Notes under the pieces: generated by a model
What the model saw: the letters and a program-made list of their open reading frames with translations, nothing else
Database searches by the model: none
What the model was told of the DNA's origin: nothing
Source: Aphelidium insulamus
Lineage: Eukaryota; Aphelidiomycota; Aphelidea; Aphelidiaceae
DNA length: 64,000 nucleotides
Assembly: GCA_036784855.1 (NCBI GenBank)
Contig: JAZDSV010000007.1
Location: forward strand, 124,001-188,000
Reading direction: 5' to 3'
Part shown: piece by piece, positions 1-12,278 of the stretch
Layout of the letters: every line of letters begins with the position of its first letter
Numbering within the stretch: position 1 is the first letter of the stretch
Program-made: the position numbers and the translations under genes

Positions 1-2884
1 ATAATTATCTTCGAGACGACACCGAGGTGGACTCTGGCGAGGAGGAAGAGCTGAACACGGACGAGCTGAATGTCAAGATGATGGACACAGGTTGTTCAGC
101 GCTGGTGGCTCTGCTTGCCTTGAACAAATTGTTCGTGGCAAATTGCGGCGACTCAATGGCAGTGCTGTGCCGGAACGGAAACGCTATTCCCGTGTCTGTG
201 CGGCACACTCTGTTCTCATTCCAGTCCGCAAACGAGAAGGACAAGCATCAGCCGGGAAAGAATGCAGAAAACGACCCGAAAAAGGACTCATCGGCCACGG
301 GAAAAGAGGAGCCGCGAGGTGCCAGTGCCCCGCCGGCAGGTGCGAATAGCGCAGCTTCCGCTGGTGGTGACTCCACTGCTGCCCAACAGCAATTGCAACA
401 GCAAATGAACCTCACCGACACATTTGCCCGGAGGGAGTTGATGCGCGTACGTCACTGTTCGGCATATATTTCTCGCGACGGTCTGCTGTCGGACCGCACA
501 CTGCAGACCCGCGGGTTCGGAAACTTTTCCGAGCTGCCTTCAGTAAATGCGGCGCCCTACGTTACGGTCACTGACCTGACGGAACAAGATGAGTTTCTAG
601 TCATTGGCAGCGCGGCGTTCTGGCGCACCATGACCTACCAGACCGCGGTGGATGTGGCACGGCTAAAGGCGGATGACGCACTGGAGGCGTCGATGGTGTT
701 GCGAGACTTTGCCATGGCGTACGCGCAGCAAGCGGTTTATACTGTTGACCGCGACTCCGAGTTCCCCGAGGACAAGGTGAAGCTGGACTCGTTGTTGCGC
801 GATGCGTCTGCCAGCGAGAGCGTTCGATGCCAGCGGCAGGATACAATTTCCGTGATGGTCATCAATGTCAAGGAGCTTCTTGGCGGCAAGCCAAAGAAGG
901 TTTTCACCAAAATTAAGCGTCGACGCGATGAAACTGTTGACTCGGTGCGTTTGCATCTGATCTACATGTACACTTATTAACCCATATATAGGCAATTGCG
1001 AGACTAGCGCCAGAAGTTGAACCGCCCACTGGCCTTGTGACTTTGGTCTTTACAGACGTGCGCAATTCCACGGCGTTGTGGGAAAAGATGCCAATATCCA
1101 TGCGTGTGGCGATTCGCGACCACAACTTGATAATGCGGCGAAACCTGCGCTTCTTCAACGGCTACGAAGTCAAGACGGAGGGAGATGCATTCATGGTCTC
1201 CTTTAAGAATTTGCTTGACGCGCTTCGATGGTGTATGCGTGCACAGCTACAACTGCTCAAGGCGGACTGGCCACAGGAAATTTTGGAATCGCACGACGGC
1301 CAGGAAGTTTATGGCCCGTCGTCTTTGACAGATAATGATCCAGCCAACAACAAGACACTACTTTATCGTGGTCTGAGCATTCGTATGGGCGTTCACTGCG
1401 GTGCCCCAGTTGCCGAGCTTGACCCCATAACACGACGCATGGACTATTTCGGACCTGTGGTGAACAAGACTGCACGTGTTTGCGGTGCTGCTGAAGGTGG
1501 CCAAATCCTCGTCAGTCAGGATGTGGAAAAGTTGTACAAGAAACTTCGGGCCGCCAGCGCAAAAGACAGCCCAATTGCTCCACATTCTGCCGCAGCGTTG
1601 GACGGACAACGAAAACTGCGACCCGTTAGCACAAACGAAAAAGTGCTGGACCTGATAGAGCTGGATCCGGCTTTTATTAGTGTTGGCGAGAAGAAGTTGA
1701 AAGGCTTTGACAATGCCGAGAAGTTGATGGCCGTGTTTCCCAAGGCGCTCATTGGTCGGCACAAGGTCCCGCCACCGCCGCTGCCTTCCGAGGGTGCTGG
1801 AAATGCAGTCACGGAGGTTTCGGTCACTAAATCAATTGCTTCATCCGAGGAGATTCCCAATGGGCCGTCGCTGGCAAAGCGGCGGCAGAGTCTGTCAATG
1901 AGCGAATTCTCAAACACGAGCAGCAGTGCCGGCTCAAATCCTTCACTGTTCGGCTCAGGTCCAGCGACCAAGCAGTTGCTTAGCCGTTCAGAGTCTGCTT
2001 CCGCGCTGGTCCGTGTGTCCGAGGTTGGCGAAGAAACGGAAACGTCCATGCTTGGTTCCATCAAGCATGGATTGCGCGCCGGTCTCCGCAAGTCTGGAAT
2101 ATTACAGGCGTTCGGTTCAGGCACCGATTCATTTAGCTTCACGACCAAGCTTGCATCGCGATCTCCGTCAATGCGCAAGATGAAGCCGAGTTCGTCGGTG
2201 GAATCTACAATAATGAGCGGCGGTGGCTCCAATTCTGCCACGGAAATCGCACCTCCTCTGCCCGCAAGCACCGAAGAGTCGACCAAAGCCATCTTGGTTT
2301 CGTACACAATGAAGCTACTGCGAAGATTGGAGCGAAATGCTTTGGCACGGCTGGCCACGGAGCTGCTTGCTGTTGAATCCGCTGGTGCTTCCGCCCCCAG
2401 TCCAGCTGCATCAGATCCACTCGCAACAGAGTTGCAACGAATGGTCCGACAAGCTCGGAGGTCGCGATCAGAACAAGGCAGAGCTGACGGGACTTCCGGC
2501 AAAACTGACGTCATCACCGCCGAAATTGTACCGGCCATCCTGTTCAGCCCGCCCAGTTTGGATTGTTTGGAACCTACGCAAAGATGTGGTGACGGTACAA
2601 ACAGTACCGCCGCAGTGGTGAGCAGAAAGTCCATTTTAGATGAGATGGACTTTTCTGCTGTAACTCTGGACACCGAGACATTGGCACAGCTTGTGATACG
2701 GCTGGAGTGGATTGCATCCGCCATCAACATCGCCATGTCCAGCCCAGAATCGCTTTACCAGATGCTTGGTATACAATATGATGGCGACAGGGATCCACCG
2801 CATATCGCGGTGTCCAGCGCAGACTACGCCAACACACTTCGACTCCTGCTCACGCTTTCTATAAAGTCCCGTCGGCAACAGTGA
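1..2884 (+). CDS. CYR1: Adenylate cyclase, C-terminal part (PP2C-like domain + class III cyclase)
   Basis: Makes cAMP from ATP. Exons <1..944 and 992..2884; the intron (945-991) has a GTGCGT donor and TTAAC branch site. The 5' end lies outside the window, so the upstream repeats expected in fungal cyclases are not seen; 944 residues are visible. The first exon is a PP2C-like fold (VANCGDS), but the usual metal-binding Asp of the DGLWD-type motif is replaced in GSAAFWRTM, so it is probably not a phosphatase. The second exon starts with the cyclase domain: FTDVRNSTALWE (first metal Asp), YEVKTEGDAFMV (Lys and second metal Asp), DYFGPVVNKTARV (adenine-selecting Asp plus the Asn/Arg transition-state pair). 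About 370 Ser/Pro-rich residues follow. The PP2C-cyclase order is typical of fungi. It converges on the next gene with 50 bp between stops. Confidence 0.93.
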
Positions 2885-2934
2885 CGCAATAACAATAGAA
2901 TTCACAAGTCATAGAATGCCTGATTTCCACTCTG

Positions 2935-5900
2935 TTAATAATTGGCTCCGTGTCTCCTGGATGATCTGACAGTGATCAGAGCTTGTTCCAGTCGAATTTT
3001 CGTGCCGCTCAAATGTTCCAACTGTTGCTGGCACTCCATAAGTCGAAGTTGCAATTTAGACTTTTCTGCATCGGCCACTGCCACTCGTTGCAGCGCTGTG
3101 TGCAACTGTGATTTCAACTGGTCCACATGGTCCTGGAAGTGGCACAATTGCTCTTCATATCCGGCACGCAGAATGCTGATATTCTTTGCGCGTATGGAGT
3201 CGATTCGGTGCCGCTCGTTGCGAAGTGTCTGCAACTTCAACACAACCTGATCCACAAGTTCTCGGTCGGCCTTGCGACTCTCTTGGGAGTCTCCGCCAGA
3301 TTTCAGACTGAGCTCCAGCTGCTTGAATGACTGCTGGTTCTCCTCGAGCTTGGTGAGCAGGACTTGCCTCTCGGCGGCAAATCCGGCTTGGATCTCTGCG
3401 CGCGCCGCATCCCACTGTTGCCGACTTTGCTGCATCTCGTTCTCCAAGCTAGAAATCTTTTGCCGCATCTGGTCCAATTGATCCGTGAACTCGGCCTTGT
3501 CTTGGCTGCTGCGAGAGACCGGCCTATTACGGAGGCGCTTCAGCGACAGGATCTTCTCCGGAGATGGCATCAGATCTTCTTTAACCGCCATGCCGGCAGT
3601 CTGCACACTCAGAGATGTGGATCGAATGCGCTTCTTGGTGGCCAGCACTTCGTCTTGAGCATCCTTGAGTGCCTTCAACTCAGCAATGTACTCGGGATCT
3701 CGTTCTTCCAACTCGCCGCGCAATACACTCAGCGCCTCCTCGGCGTGTTCCAGCTTCTCGCTCAGATGCGCTACTGACTGTTCGGTCTGCTCCAACTGCC
3801 TGGCCAGTTTTTTGTTGCGCTTGTCGGCCTCGCTCAGGGAAGCCAGTTTGGAATGCAGACTGTCAATCTGGCCGTCTTTGCTCCTTTCAGAGTGTAGCAA
3901 TGTTTCCATTTGTTGCTGAAGTCCCTTCATTTCGGCTTCGATTTCCAAAACTTGGGCCGCATGTTTCTTTACCAGAGCTTGGTTGGCCTGGCGTGACTCG
4001 ATCAGCTGTGACTCCAGGCTGGAATGTACTTGCGCGATATCCTGGTGCTTTTGCGCGGATGTAGCCTCTAGCTGGGCGGTAAGGTCGGCCTGTATAGCTT
4101 TCAAGCGTTCAGTCTCGCGCACAATATCCGTATTCCACTTCATGAACTTTTTTGTGGCCAGTGCAAAGGCGCCGCCAATTGCTTGCACAACATCGCGGTC
4201 CATGGCGTGAGCGACAATGTTCATTTGCTTTCTGGCCAGTCGGTCCACAAAATGATCTGTTGGCGGTATAGTTTGATTTGCAGCCGACAGATCGCGGTGA
4301 AATTTCTTCATCACGCCCAACAAAGTATCAACATAGGCCCACAACGCTGCCAGTTTCTCATTCACTGTCTCTGCGTCGGTGTCGTCAAACTGCGTCAAGT
4401 GTTCTTTGGCGAGCGAGTTGTGTATAGCTACCACCAGCTGTTCCGCCACCTGAGCTGCTGAATCAGCCCTGGACTCGGCATCCTTGTGCCAAGCTTGCTC
4501 CTTTTGCAGCGCTTCCTTCAGCGCCAGGTTTTCAGACATTATAATTTCACGCTGCGATTCCAAGTCGGCACGAATAGCCGCGAGTTTTTCCATTGTCTTT
4601 GCCTTGTCCGAGAGTTCGGCGTCAAACTTTGTTAGCTTGGCCTGCAACTTCTGGATAGCATCTTTGGCGCGCTCGTACTCGGTCTTTAGGGCGTCGTAGT
4701 TCTTTGTGCGCTCCTCCAAGTCTGCAATGGTCTGCTTCATTGCAGTTGCGCGTTTTTGCGCTTCCAGCAACTCTGACTGAACCTTTTCCGTGGCGCGATT
4801 AGCTTGCTTGACTCGTTCTGCCAGACCGGCCGCCTTTTCTTTCTGATCCTCTACCTCGCACTGTGACTCGGTTATATCTCGTGCAAGTGCTGCCTTTTCG
4901 GCTTGCAGAGCTTCAATAGCCTTTTTGCTGCTGGCAAGCTCTTCCTTTAGTCGCGCAATGTCCTTCTTTTCCGACTCAATCTCTTGCTTGCACGATGCAA
5001 TTTGGCGCTCTTTAAATTCTAGAGCCGAGACTTTTTCCTTCAGCCGGGCATTCAGCTCGCGCGCCTCCTCTTTCAGCTTCTTTTGTGCGTCAAGAAACAT
5101 GCGCTCCGTGTCTATGCGGTCGCGCTTAAATTCTTCAAATTGTTTCAGCGTTGCCGAGTGCTCAGTGTCGGCCTTTGCCTTGGCGTCGCCGGCACGGGCC
5201 AAATTGTCCTGCAGTGATGCCACTTGATTGCGCAGGATACCATTCTGACTTTGCAGCGCGGCCACGGATGTGCTTACATCATTCAGCCGTCGCTCCAGCT
5301 CCGTGTTGCGAGCAGTGACATCATGCACAGTCCGCTCCAGCTGTTTGGCCGTGTTGCGTGTCTGCTCAAACAGGGCCGTCTTTTCCTGGATGGCCTGCTG
5401 CAGATCACTCAGGTCCGATTCCATCTCGGCCAGAGTCCGATTGGCCTCGTCGCCGTTTTCCTGTAGCGTCTGACGCAGTGCTCGCTCCTCATCCAGCTGT
5501 TGTTTCAGCAATTCAATCGCTGAAGTGTTATTGCCGGAAGGTCCGAAAACATTGGAAGGTGCAGCTGATGATTGAATGGCTTGTGCGGCCTTCAACCGTG
5601 ATTCCCACTGCGCCACCTCGGCACGGTGCTGAGCTCTCGCAGCGTCCAGCTCTGATCGATGCTTGACCAGGTCTCGCTGTGTGGTGTCAAAGCGCTTTGT
5701 AGTGTCGGCTAGCGTAAGCTGCTGTTGACGGAGACGCTCGGCCATGGCATCGTGTTTGGTCTGTAGGTCCTTAAGCTTGGCCGTATTAGCATCCAGCATG
5801 GTCTGCAATTGCCGTTTGGCTTCCAGTTCAGCCGCCAATTTTCCTTGCAGTTCAACATCAGGCATTGCTGCAGTCGGCGCAGTGATTGCGGAACGTGACT

Positions 5901-8900
5901 GGAGCTGTCGTGTCAGTTCCTGTACGTCTGCTTGCCGGTCCGATAACTGTTGCGAGAGCGATTCAAACTGGCTAATCAGCTGGCCGAGGTCGTGCTCCTT
6001 TTGCTTGCGCAGCGCTATTTCATCACCCAGACGGCTCTTTAGCGCGTTCATTTCGGACGACAGCTCAGAGTACAGCTGTTCCTTGCTCGAGTACGGCTCC
6101 TCGTTAATGGAGTCTAGCGAGCGCTGTACGGGGTCGTCTGCTGCACAAATGTCGGTCAGCGACATGAAATTGCAACGACAGTGCACTTACTCGGCTTGAA
6201 GACCACAATCTTGGGCTGTTCCTGGTCCGGATCCTCTTTGGAGAGTTTCTTGTCCCGTGATTGCCCTTCGTACACTTCGTCCTTTTGTTTCACCAGATCC
6301 TTGTACTTGTCTGTCAGTTGGGGCGATGAGAGTCGCGAGGCCTCAAATTGCTTTGCCTTTTCCTCCAGCTCCGTTTCCAGACGGAACTTTTCACGCTTCA
6401 GCCGGACAATGTCGTCGTCACGCTCGGCAAGCGCCTTCTCCAAGCTGGTGAGCTGGGCGGCAACCTCTTCCGTGATCTGAGCACCGCCGCCGCCAGCAGC
6501 GCGCTGTTTGAGTGTGTCGTACGCCTGCCGCAGCTCGGTGTGCTGAGCCAGCAACTGCGTCTGCTCCTGCACGGCCTGTTCCACCTGCTCGCGCTCATCC
6601 GCCAGATCCGCCTGCAGATCCACTAGTGCCAGCTCCTTGTTGCGCAGGGCGGTAGTCAGCTCCTCCACGCGGGCTTGCAGCTCGTCGGCCGTCTTGTGCT
6701 GTCCGGCCTGTGTTTCGGCGCGCTTCACGGCCTGGGCGAGCTCCTGGCGCAGCGTTTGCTGTGCCGCCAGCAGTTCCGTGTTGTCGTGGGTGAGCACGGC
6801 GCACGCTTCATTCAACCGCGTGTTCTCCTCCACCAGGTCGGTTTCGCTGGTAGCTGTAGCCGTCAACTGGTCGCAAGCCTCTTGGAGCTGTGAAACCTTG
6901 CCCGAGGACTGCGCCAACTGTTCCTGGGTGCTGGCGAGCTGTTCTCGCAATTGGCTGGCTTCGGCGGCAGCCCGCTCCACGAAGCCTTGCAAGTCGGAGT
7001 GGAACCGCGCCGCCATCTCTTCCGCTGGCAGACTCTCATCGATAACGTGGTCTCCGCCGCCAGCAACAAGTCGCCAGCACTCTGCGATGGCGCCACGGAA
7101 CAGTGGCGCCGACGCATCCTCGGTGATGGGCGGCGGCTGGGACGTGCGCGGCTTCCTGTCCAGGGTGTTGCCGGACGACGCGCGGTCAAAGGCATTTGCC
7201 ACCTGTGCCCGACTGCTGCTGCGGGACCCGGCGATCGACGACGACTGTCGCCGACTGCCCACCGAGCCCTCCTTGTCCGTGGCGCCACCACCTCCATTGC
7301 TAAGCACATCGGAGCCGCCCAGCTCATTGTTGGAGCGAAACATGTCCGCGCCCGACTCGTGGCTCATGTCACGGCCAATGACGCCCAGTGAGCGGGCGGC
7401 CAGCAACATCTGCTGCGACGCCGGCATCATCATCATGGACGAGTCGCCCATGGCGCCGATGGCCAGCGAGCCGCGGCGAGACAGCGGGTTGTAGACCACC
7501 TCGGCACCAAGCAGCAGCTCCTTGGTGCTCTGTGTGGCGCGCGGCACCAACGCCCCGATGCCGTCCATGTCTTTCAGGGAGTCGGCGCGCTTCACACTGC
7601 TGGCCACCACCTGGGCCGTGCTGGGTTTCACGTGGTCTGACGCTGGCCGTGGTCGCGGCGGTGGCACTGCCGGCGCTGTCAGAGCCTCGCTGGTGCTGTC
7701 TGCACCTTGCGCGGGCTTTGCAGGTGCAGTCTGTGCATTGGCTGCTCGGCGCTCAGCCCGGCGCTGTATACGGTCGCGGTACTCTTGCGCCGGGAATCCC
7801 ATGCCGACCCAGTCCTCCTCGGTCATGGTGTCCAGCTCGCGCTCCATCTCGCTGTCTGTCTCGCTGCTTGCATCCTCGTCGCTGTCACCGCCCTGCTCAA
7901 TGACTTCCTCGGGGACATTGTCAACATCAGCGTCGTCGTCAATGTCGGCGTCCGCGTCTGAGGAATCCGCGGCAAACGCGTCGTCCGCGGATTTGGCCGC
8001 CCTGATGGACGGCTGACGGTCGCGGACAGACGATTTTGTGGTGGACAGACTGTCGTCCGACTGCGCCTTCAGCGTGGCCATCTTGTCCACGCGGCCGGTG
8101 CCATTCAAAGCCCGGCCACTCTTGGACAGAGTGGATGCCGGAGAAATGGCTACCGGCACGGAACCACCATTGTTGTTGTTTATGGACGACTGTGATGTGG
8201 TGCCAGTGCGCTTCGGTGCAGGTCGCAGTGACTCGTCCAGCGTGTTCCAGCTGATACGCTGCACCGGCGTCTCGGCCTTTCTGCCGCCCCAGTCTTTGCC
8301 CAGCCGATGCGTCTTCATCATGCTCAGTATCAGTGAGTCGGCTTTGCCTGTCGTGGTCTCGGCGTCCGCAGCACTGGTGTGTTTGACCATCTGTTCGGCC
8401 AGCTGGACCGGTGTGTTGCCGGCGCTGTCCACCGCCACCAACGACGCACCCTTATCCACCAGCCACTGGCTCAGCTGGACGTTGTGCAGCGCCACGGCCA
8501 AGTGCATCGGTGTTCTGTACATGTTAATTGTAATGGCACAACTCTGGACAATAGGACCACTTGCCTGCCAGCCGAGTCAGCGAATTCAATGTTGGCACCA
8601 GCATCAATGAGCGCCTTGGCCGCCTTGTCCAGTCCGTTGGCGGCCGCGTAACCCAACGGTGTACTTCCATCCTGTAGACAATTATGTATTTGTACCGACA
8701 CTATAAAATGCGCGTGCCATACCGGAAAGGGCTGCTCTATACTGGCCCCATTTCGCAACAGCACGGACAAGCACGCGGTGTCGTCGCCGGCCACGGCATA
8801 GAATAGCGGCGACTTGTTCCACGTGTCCAGCACATTAACTGTAGCCTTGGCCGGCGCAGACCGCAACAGACACTCGAGCACCGCGCTCTTCTTATTCACT

Positions 8901-9607
8901 GCAGCCTGCAAATAGAAAATTATGTACTTTTATAGTAGCTTGAACAGACACAGATACAATATTACACACAGACAATCACTATAATCACTTACGAGACACA
9001 CGGGAGTCTGGCCATTGTTATCGGTGGCGCTGACAAGTTGCGCGGCCACGGCGGGATCGCGCAGCCACAGCGCATTCACCAACATCTGGCACTGCGACAC
9101 GCGCCCAGCCGCCGCCACCCAGTGCAGCACGTTCCGGCGATGCGTCTTGTCCGTGACAGTCAGATCGGACTTGCGCTTGGCCATCAGTTCGGCAAACTTT
9201 TTCTCGTCGCTCTGGTAGACGGTTTTGATGAGCGGGGACATGCCTTTGAGTAGTGTCTTTTCATTGACTGCTGCCGATGACTGCGGCGAGGCCGTCATGG
9301 GGCTGCCGGTCATGGCGGGCGGCGAGGTGCTCGTCGTGGCGCCATTCCCGGCAGACAGTGATGACTGTCCCGCTGATGTAGGTGATCCAAGAGCGTTCGT
9401 GTCGACTGTGAGTTTCTTTGTGCCGCCACTGTTGTCCTCGTCGCTCTTGCTGCCAGCGGTGGCCGTGGCCGTGTCGCCGCTACGACGCGTGAATATTGAC
9501 TTTAGTGAACTGCGCTGTGACTGCGTCTGTGACGCCGGTGGCCGCAGCGACTTTGGATCTTCGCCGGCACTGTGGCCCTCGGATGCCGACCTCTTCCGCG
9601 CAAACAT
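2935..9607 (-). CDS. Giant ankyrin-repeat / coiled-coil protein
   Basis: Exons on the minus strand: 9607..8993, 8905..8723, 8671..8565, 8514..6191, 6140..2935, giving 2144 residues in one frame. Intron 8515-8564 is GC-AG (GCAAGT donor). Residues 1-120 are Ser/Thr/Pro-rich; about 125-345 hold ankyrin-type repeats (RRNVLHWVAAAGR, NKSPLFYAVAGDD, GSTPLGYAAANGLDKAAKAL, RTPMHLAVALHN), with three of the junctions between them split by introns; then an acidic, low-complexity linker; then more than 1200 residues of nearly continuous coiled coil. There is no transmembrane segment or enzyme motif. The layout suggests a scaffold, tether or cytoskeletal linker that binds a partner through the ankyrin end. 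I do not recognise a specific orthologue. Joining the exons is well supported because every phase agrees and ankyrin units run across the introns. Confidence 0.85.
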
Positions 9608-9917
9608 TTGGTGATTTCAGAGTGACTAGATAGTATCTGCAAGTGCGCGGCGTGAATGTGCGCTTGCCAAAATGTGCGGTTTCCATGGTGCCGCTTGTAT
9701 TGAACTGTTGGACCCACCATATATGTCGACATGTGTACTCCACAAGCCACACCCACCTATACCCTAGCCACCACACAGATACGCAAGCAACCACGAGCAA
9801 TGAACGAGTGATAAAATTCTAGTTTTGCCATGTAGTATTGCCGCGAGTATCTATGTCATATTGCCAATTGCAGTGTGTAGTAGTGTAGTAGTAGTGTAGA
9901 AGAGGTACTACGAGACG
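9608..9917. other. Intergenic, no gene seen
   Basis: About 310 bp between the ankyrin/coiled-coil start codon and the stop of the zinc-finger gene. It should hold the promoter of the former. I see only short GTAGTA-type repeats near 9877-9900 and no convincing ORF. Confidence 0.6.
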
Positions 9918-10892
9918 TTAGCTGTACTGTGTGGGTAGAGGGGCAAGTGCCGGCTGCACCGTGGACGGCCGCCTGCTGCCATCGCTGCTGTCGCCGTGCT
10001 CCGATGACGCCTGGCTGGCATTGCCGCTGTGACTGTGACTGCTCTCACTATTATTGCTACTGCTGCCACTTGTGTTGAGCATGGCCACTGGCTGCAGGAT
10101 GAGGTGTCCCTGGGCGCGGCGTCTGTCGGCGCGCTCACTGGTGTGCCGCGGATGTGACTGTTTGCGGTGTCGCAGCAGGTACACCCGTTTCGAGTAGCGG
10201 TTGCTGCACGCGTCGCACGCGTACACCAGTCCATCGGCGCTGTGCAGCTTGCGGTGCCGTGCCAGCGATGACGAGTCGCCGAATGCACGGCCGCAACCAG
10301 CCACCTCGCACTGATGCGGCCGTTCTCCGGTGTGGGTGCGGCGGTGCACTGTCAGCGACGAGGACTGGGTGAATGTCTTGCCGCAGCCGGCCATGTCGCA
10401 CGCGAACGGCCGCACGTTGTCGTGTACGCGCCAGTGCCGCACCACCGCGTTCCGGCTGGAGAACTGTTTGGTGCAGCCGGCACGTCCGCACTCGAACTGG
10501 CGACTTAGGACGTGGCGCAGGCCGGCCCCATCATCCCCGGAGGACCCGGCATCGCTCGCTGCACTTGACAGCGGTGAAGATGGCTCCACTTCCGCTGCTT
10601 GCACGCTGCCGACAGACAAGTCCCTCATCTGGTCATGTCTGTAACCCGTGCCATTACCGCTGTTATACCGGTGATGATTGTGATGATCGTTGTCAAGCCT
10701 CTTCACAGGCGGCGGGTGCATGAAGTGGACTTGCATCATGCCCAGCGGCGGTGGCAGTATCGGCACCTTGTGTTTGATGATGTGCCGCAGATTGTATCTT
10801 TCCTGCTCCGAGGACACGGGGGCAACTGGCGTTGGTGGCAATTGCGGGACACACACCGCCGTGTCTTCATTGAGCAGCACGCTCAACTTCAT
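9918..10892 (-). CDS. C2H2 zinc-finger protein, probable transcription factor
   Basis: Single exon, 324 residues. Four C2H2 fingers lie in series in the middle (about residues 135-252): FECGRAGCTKQF, FACDMAGCGKTF, HQCEVAGCGRAF and YACDACSNRYSK, each with its two histidines. The linker TGERPHQ between fingers 2 and 3 is canonical, as expected for sequence-specific DNA binding. Fingers 1-3 have the wide C-x4-C spacing and finger 4 has C-x2-C. The N-terminal third is Pro-rich with an HHNHH patch, and the C-terminus is Ser/Asn-rich with a basic segment (RADRRRAQ) that could be a nuclear signal. A (TA)15 tract sits about 20 bp upstream of the ATG. The target genes cannot be told from the sequence. 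Confidence 0.88.
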   Translation of the reverse strand: MKLSVLLNEDTAVCVPQLPPTPVAPVSSEQERYNLRHIIKHKVPILPPPLGMMQVHFMHPPPVKRLDNDHHNHHRYNSGNGTGYRHDQMRDLSVGSVQAAEVEPSSPLSSAASDAGSSGDDGAGLRHVLSRQFECGRAGCTKQFSSRNAVVRHWRVHDNVRPFACDMAGCGKTFTQSSSLTVHRRTHTGERPHQCEVAGCGRAFGDSSSLARHRKLHSADGLVYACDACSNRYSKRVYLLRHRKQSHPRHTSERADRRRAQGHLILQPVAMLNTSGSSSNNSESSHSHSGNASQASSEHGDSSDGSRRPSTVQPALAPLPTQYS

Positions 10893-10911
10893 CTAAATAC
10901 TGTCGGCCGAA

Positions 10912-10913
<2 letters not shown>

Positions 10914-10943
<30 letters not shown>
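10914..10943. repeat. (TA)n microsatellite
   Basis: Uninterrupted alternating T and A for about 30 bp, directly 5' of the zinc-finger gene start. It may act as an AT-rich promoter element or may simply be a variable tract. Confidence 0.95.
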
Positions 10944-10945
<2 letters not shown>

Positions 10946-11214
10946 TGTCTAGAAAACACGGCTCGAACTGTCCAACACAACAGTGTGTGTAAATGCAATC
11001 TGGCGGTGGCGCTTTTGCGTGGAAAATGCGTCCAATTTGCGTTTGGTTTGCACAGTCGTCCAACGTGCCAATCAGGGCCGCTGCTTCGTGCACAGGCGCG
11101 TCGTTTTTCATTGGCTGTGCGCGTTAAAGTTTAGTGCTTGTTCTGCTTGAAGTGTGCTAGTATATTTATTTTTGCTCTGCTGCTGAATATTGCTCTCTTT
11201 ATTGTCTTCTTCGA

Positions 11215-12123
11215 TTATATGAGAGCAATTCGCTCGCCATACTCATTGCGCTGCCACGAAGGCGTATTTAATGCTTTCATGCGAGCCAGCGTTTGCGCGG
11301 CAATCAGTACGTCGCGAGTCTTTGTTCCTGGCCACTCTGCAATAGTCGCATCATCTTCATATAAGACTTTTTGATTACCGATCGATATGGCTCGTCCAAC
11401 AACATCTGGGCTCGCGGTTGTAGCTATGGCTTTTAAAGCGCGCTTTTTTTGCTTGCAACGTTTGGCGGATTGTCGACGTTGTTCCTTTCTTTTTTCGAAA
11501 CGTGCTGGATCGGTTTTACGTAGTTTTTGCTCGTACGTCCAATTATAATTACCGATTATCTTCTTATATATTTCTGGCTTAGTTTTCCGCATTTCCCTGT
11601 ACTTTTTGCAGGCTATTCGGTTTCGTTCCCTAGCTAGATCGCGGTCAGCCTCCTTCTCTTTCGACTTCGAATTCAAGATATTTGGCCTGCGCTTTTTCGT
11701 CCGGCTGCTAACATTGCCAAGAGAGTCAATCTCTCTTGGCAACTGTGGACAGCTTTATGCAGCGGCCGTTAGTTTATACATGTACGTACGCTCCGCTTGT
11801 CCTTCGTCGGCCATGTATTGAATTGTGGGGCGGGTGTGCATTGCTCTGGCGGCATCCCAACTACCCAATGTCATTTCAACCTCATTGGATCCATCATCGA
11901 TTACACAGTCGGTGACAATGTCATTCAACGCGGTTGCACTAGCGCGTGCTCTTTTTGACCTTCTTAGGGCCACGGTTCCCATCGCTGGCATCCCTGCTGG
12001 GCCATTGGTAGATTGTGCCACTGGGATGTGTGTAGACAAAAGTCGCTTCGTACGCGCGCATAGGCTCTCTGGTAGAAGCACGGCGCCAAGTAGCCACAGC
12101 AGCAGTGCCCGCTTGCGCATCAT
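11215..12123 (-). CDS. Secreted basic protein with bZIP-like basic motifs (copy 1)
   Basis: The first exon opens at ATG 12123 with a clear signal peptide (RALLLWLLGAVLLPESLCA). A stop at 11755-11757 separates it from a same-frame downstream ORF. A short intron, best placed at 11753-11785 (33 nt, GTACAT donor, CTAAC branch, AAAG acceptor), removes the stop and keeps the frame, giving 291 residues. The second part is extremely Lys/Arg-rich and contains NRIACKKYREMRK and RRQSAKRCKQKKR, which resemble the basic region of bZIP proteins, but no leucine zipper follows. The C-terminus WQRNEYGERIALI is shared with the neighbour at 12279-13124. A secretion signal on a DNA-binding-like protein is unusual. 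The intron is inferred; a disrupted gene is the alternative. Confidence 0.6.
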
Positions 12124-12278
12124 CAGTTTGTTCAACTTTTAACGTGCAAGGGGCGGCGCCACTTTATTGGACCAATCGTGAACACCTGGTACATTTTAAG
12201 CCGAGATAGACTGTACGACAACGCGTGAACAGCGAAACTTCGGTAGCACTGCTAATCATAATCCCTCCCGGTTTATAA

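Noticed and set aside
1516-2736. 406-codon antisense ORF within adenylate cyclase
   Set aside because: Shadow of the Ser/Pro-rich coding strand; no recognisable domain.
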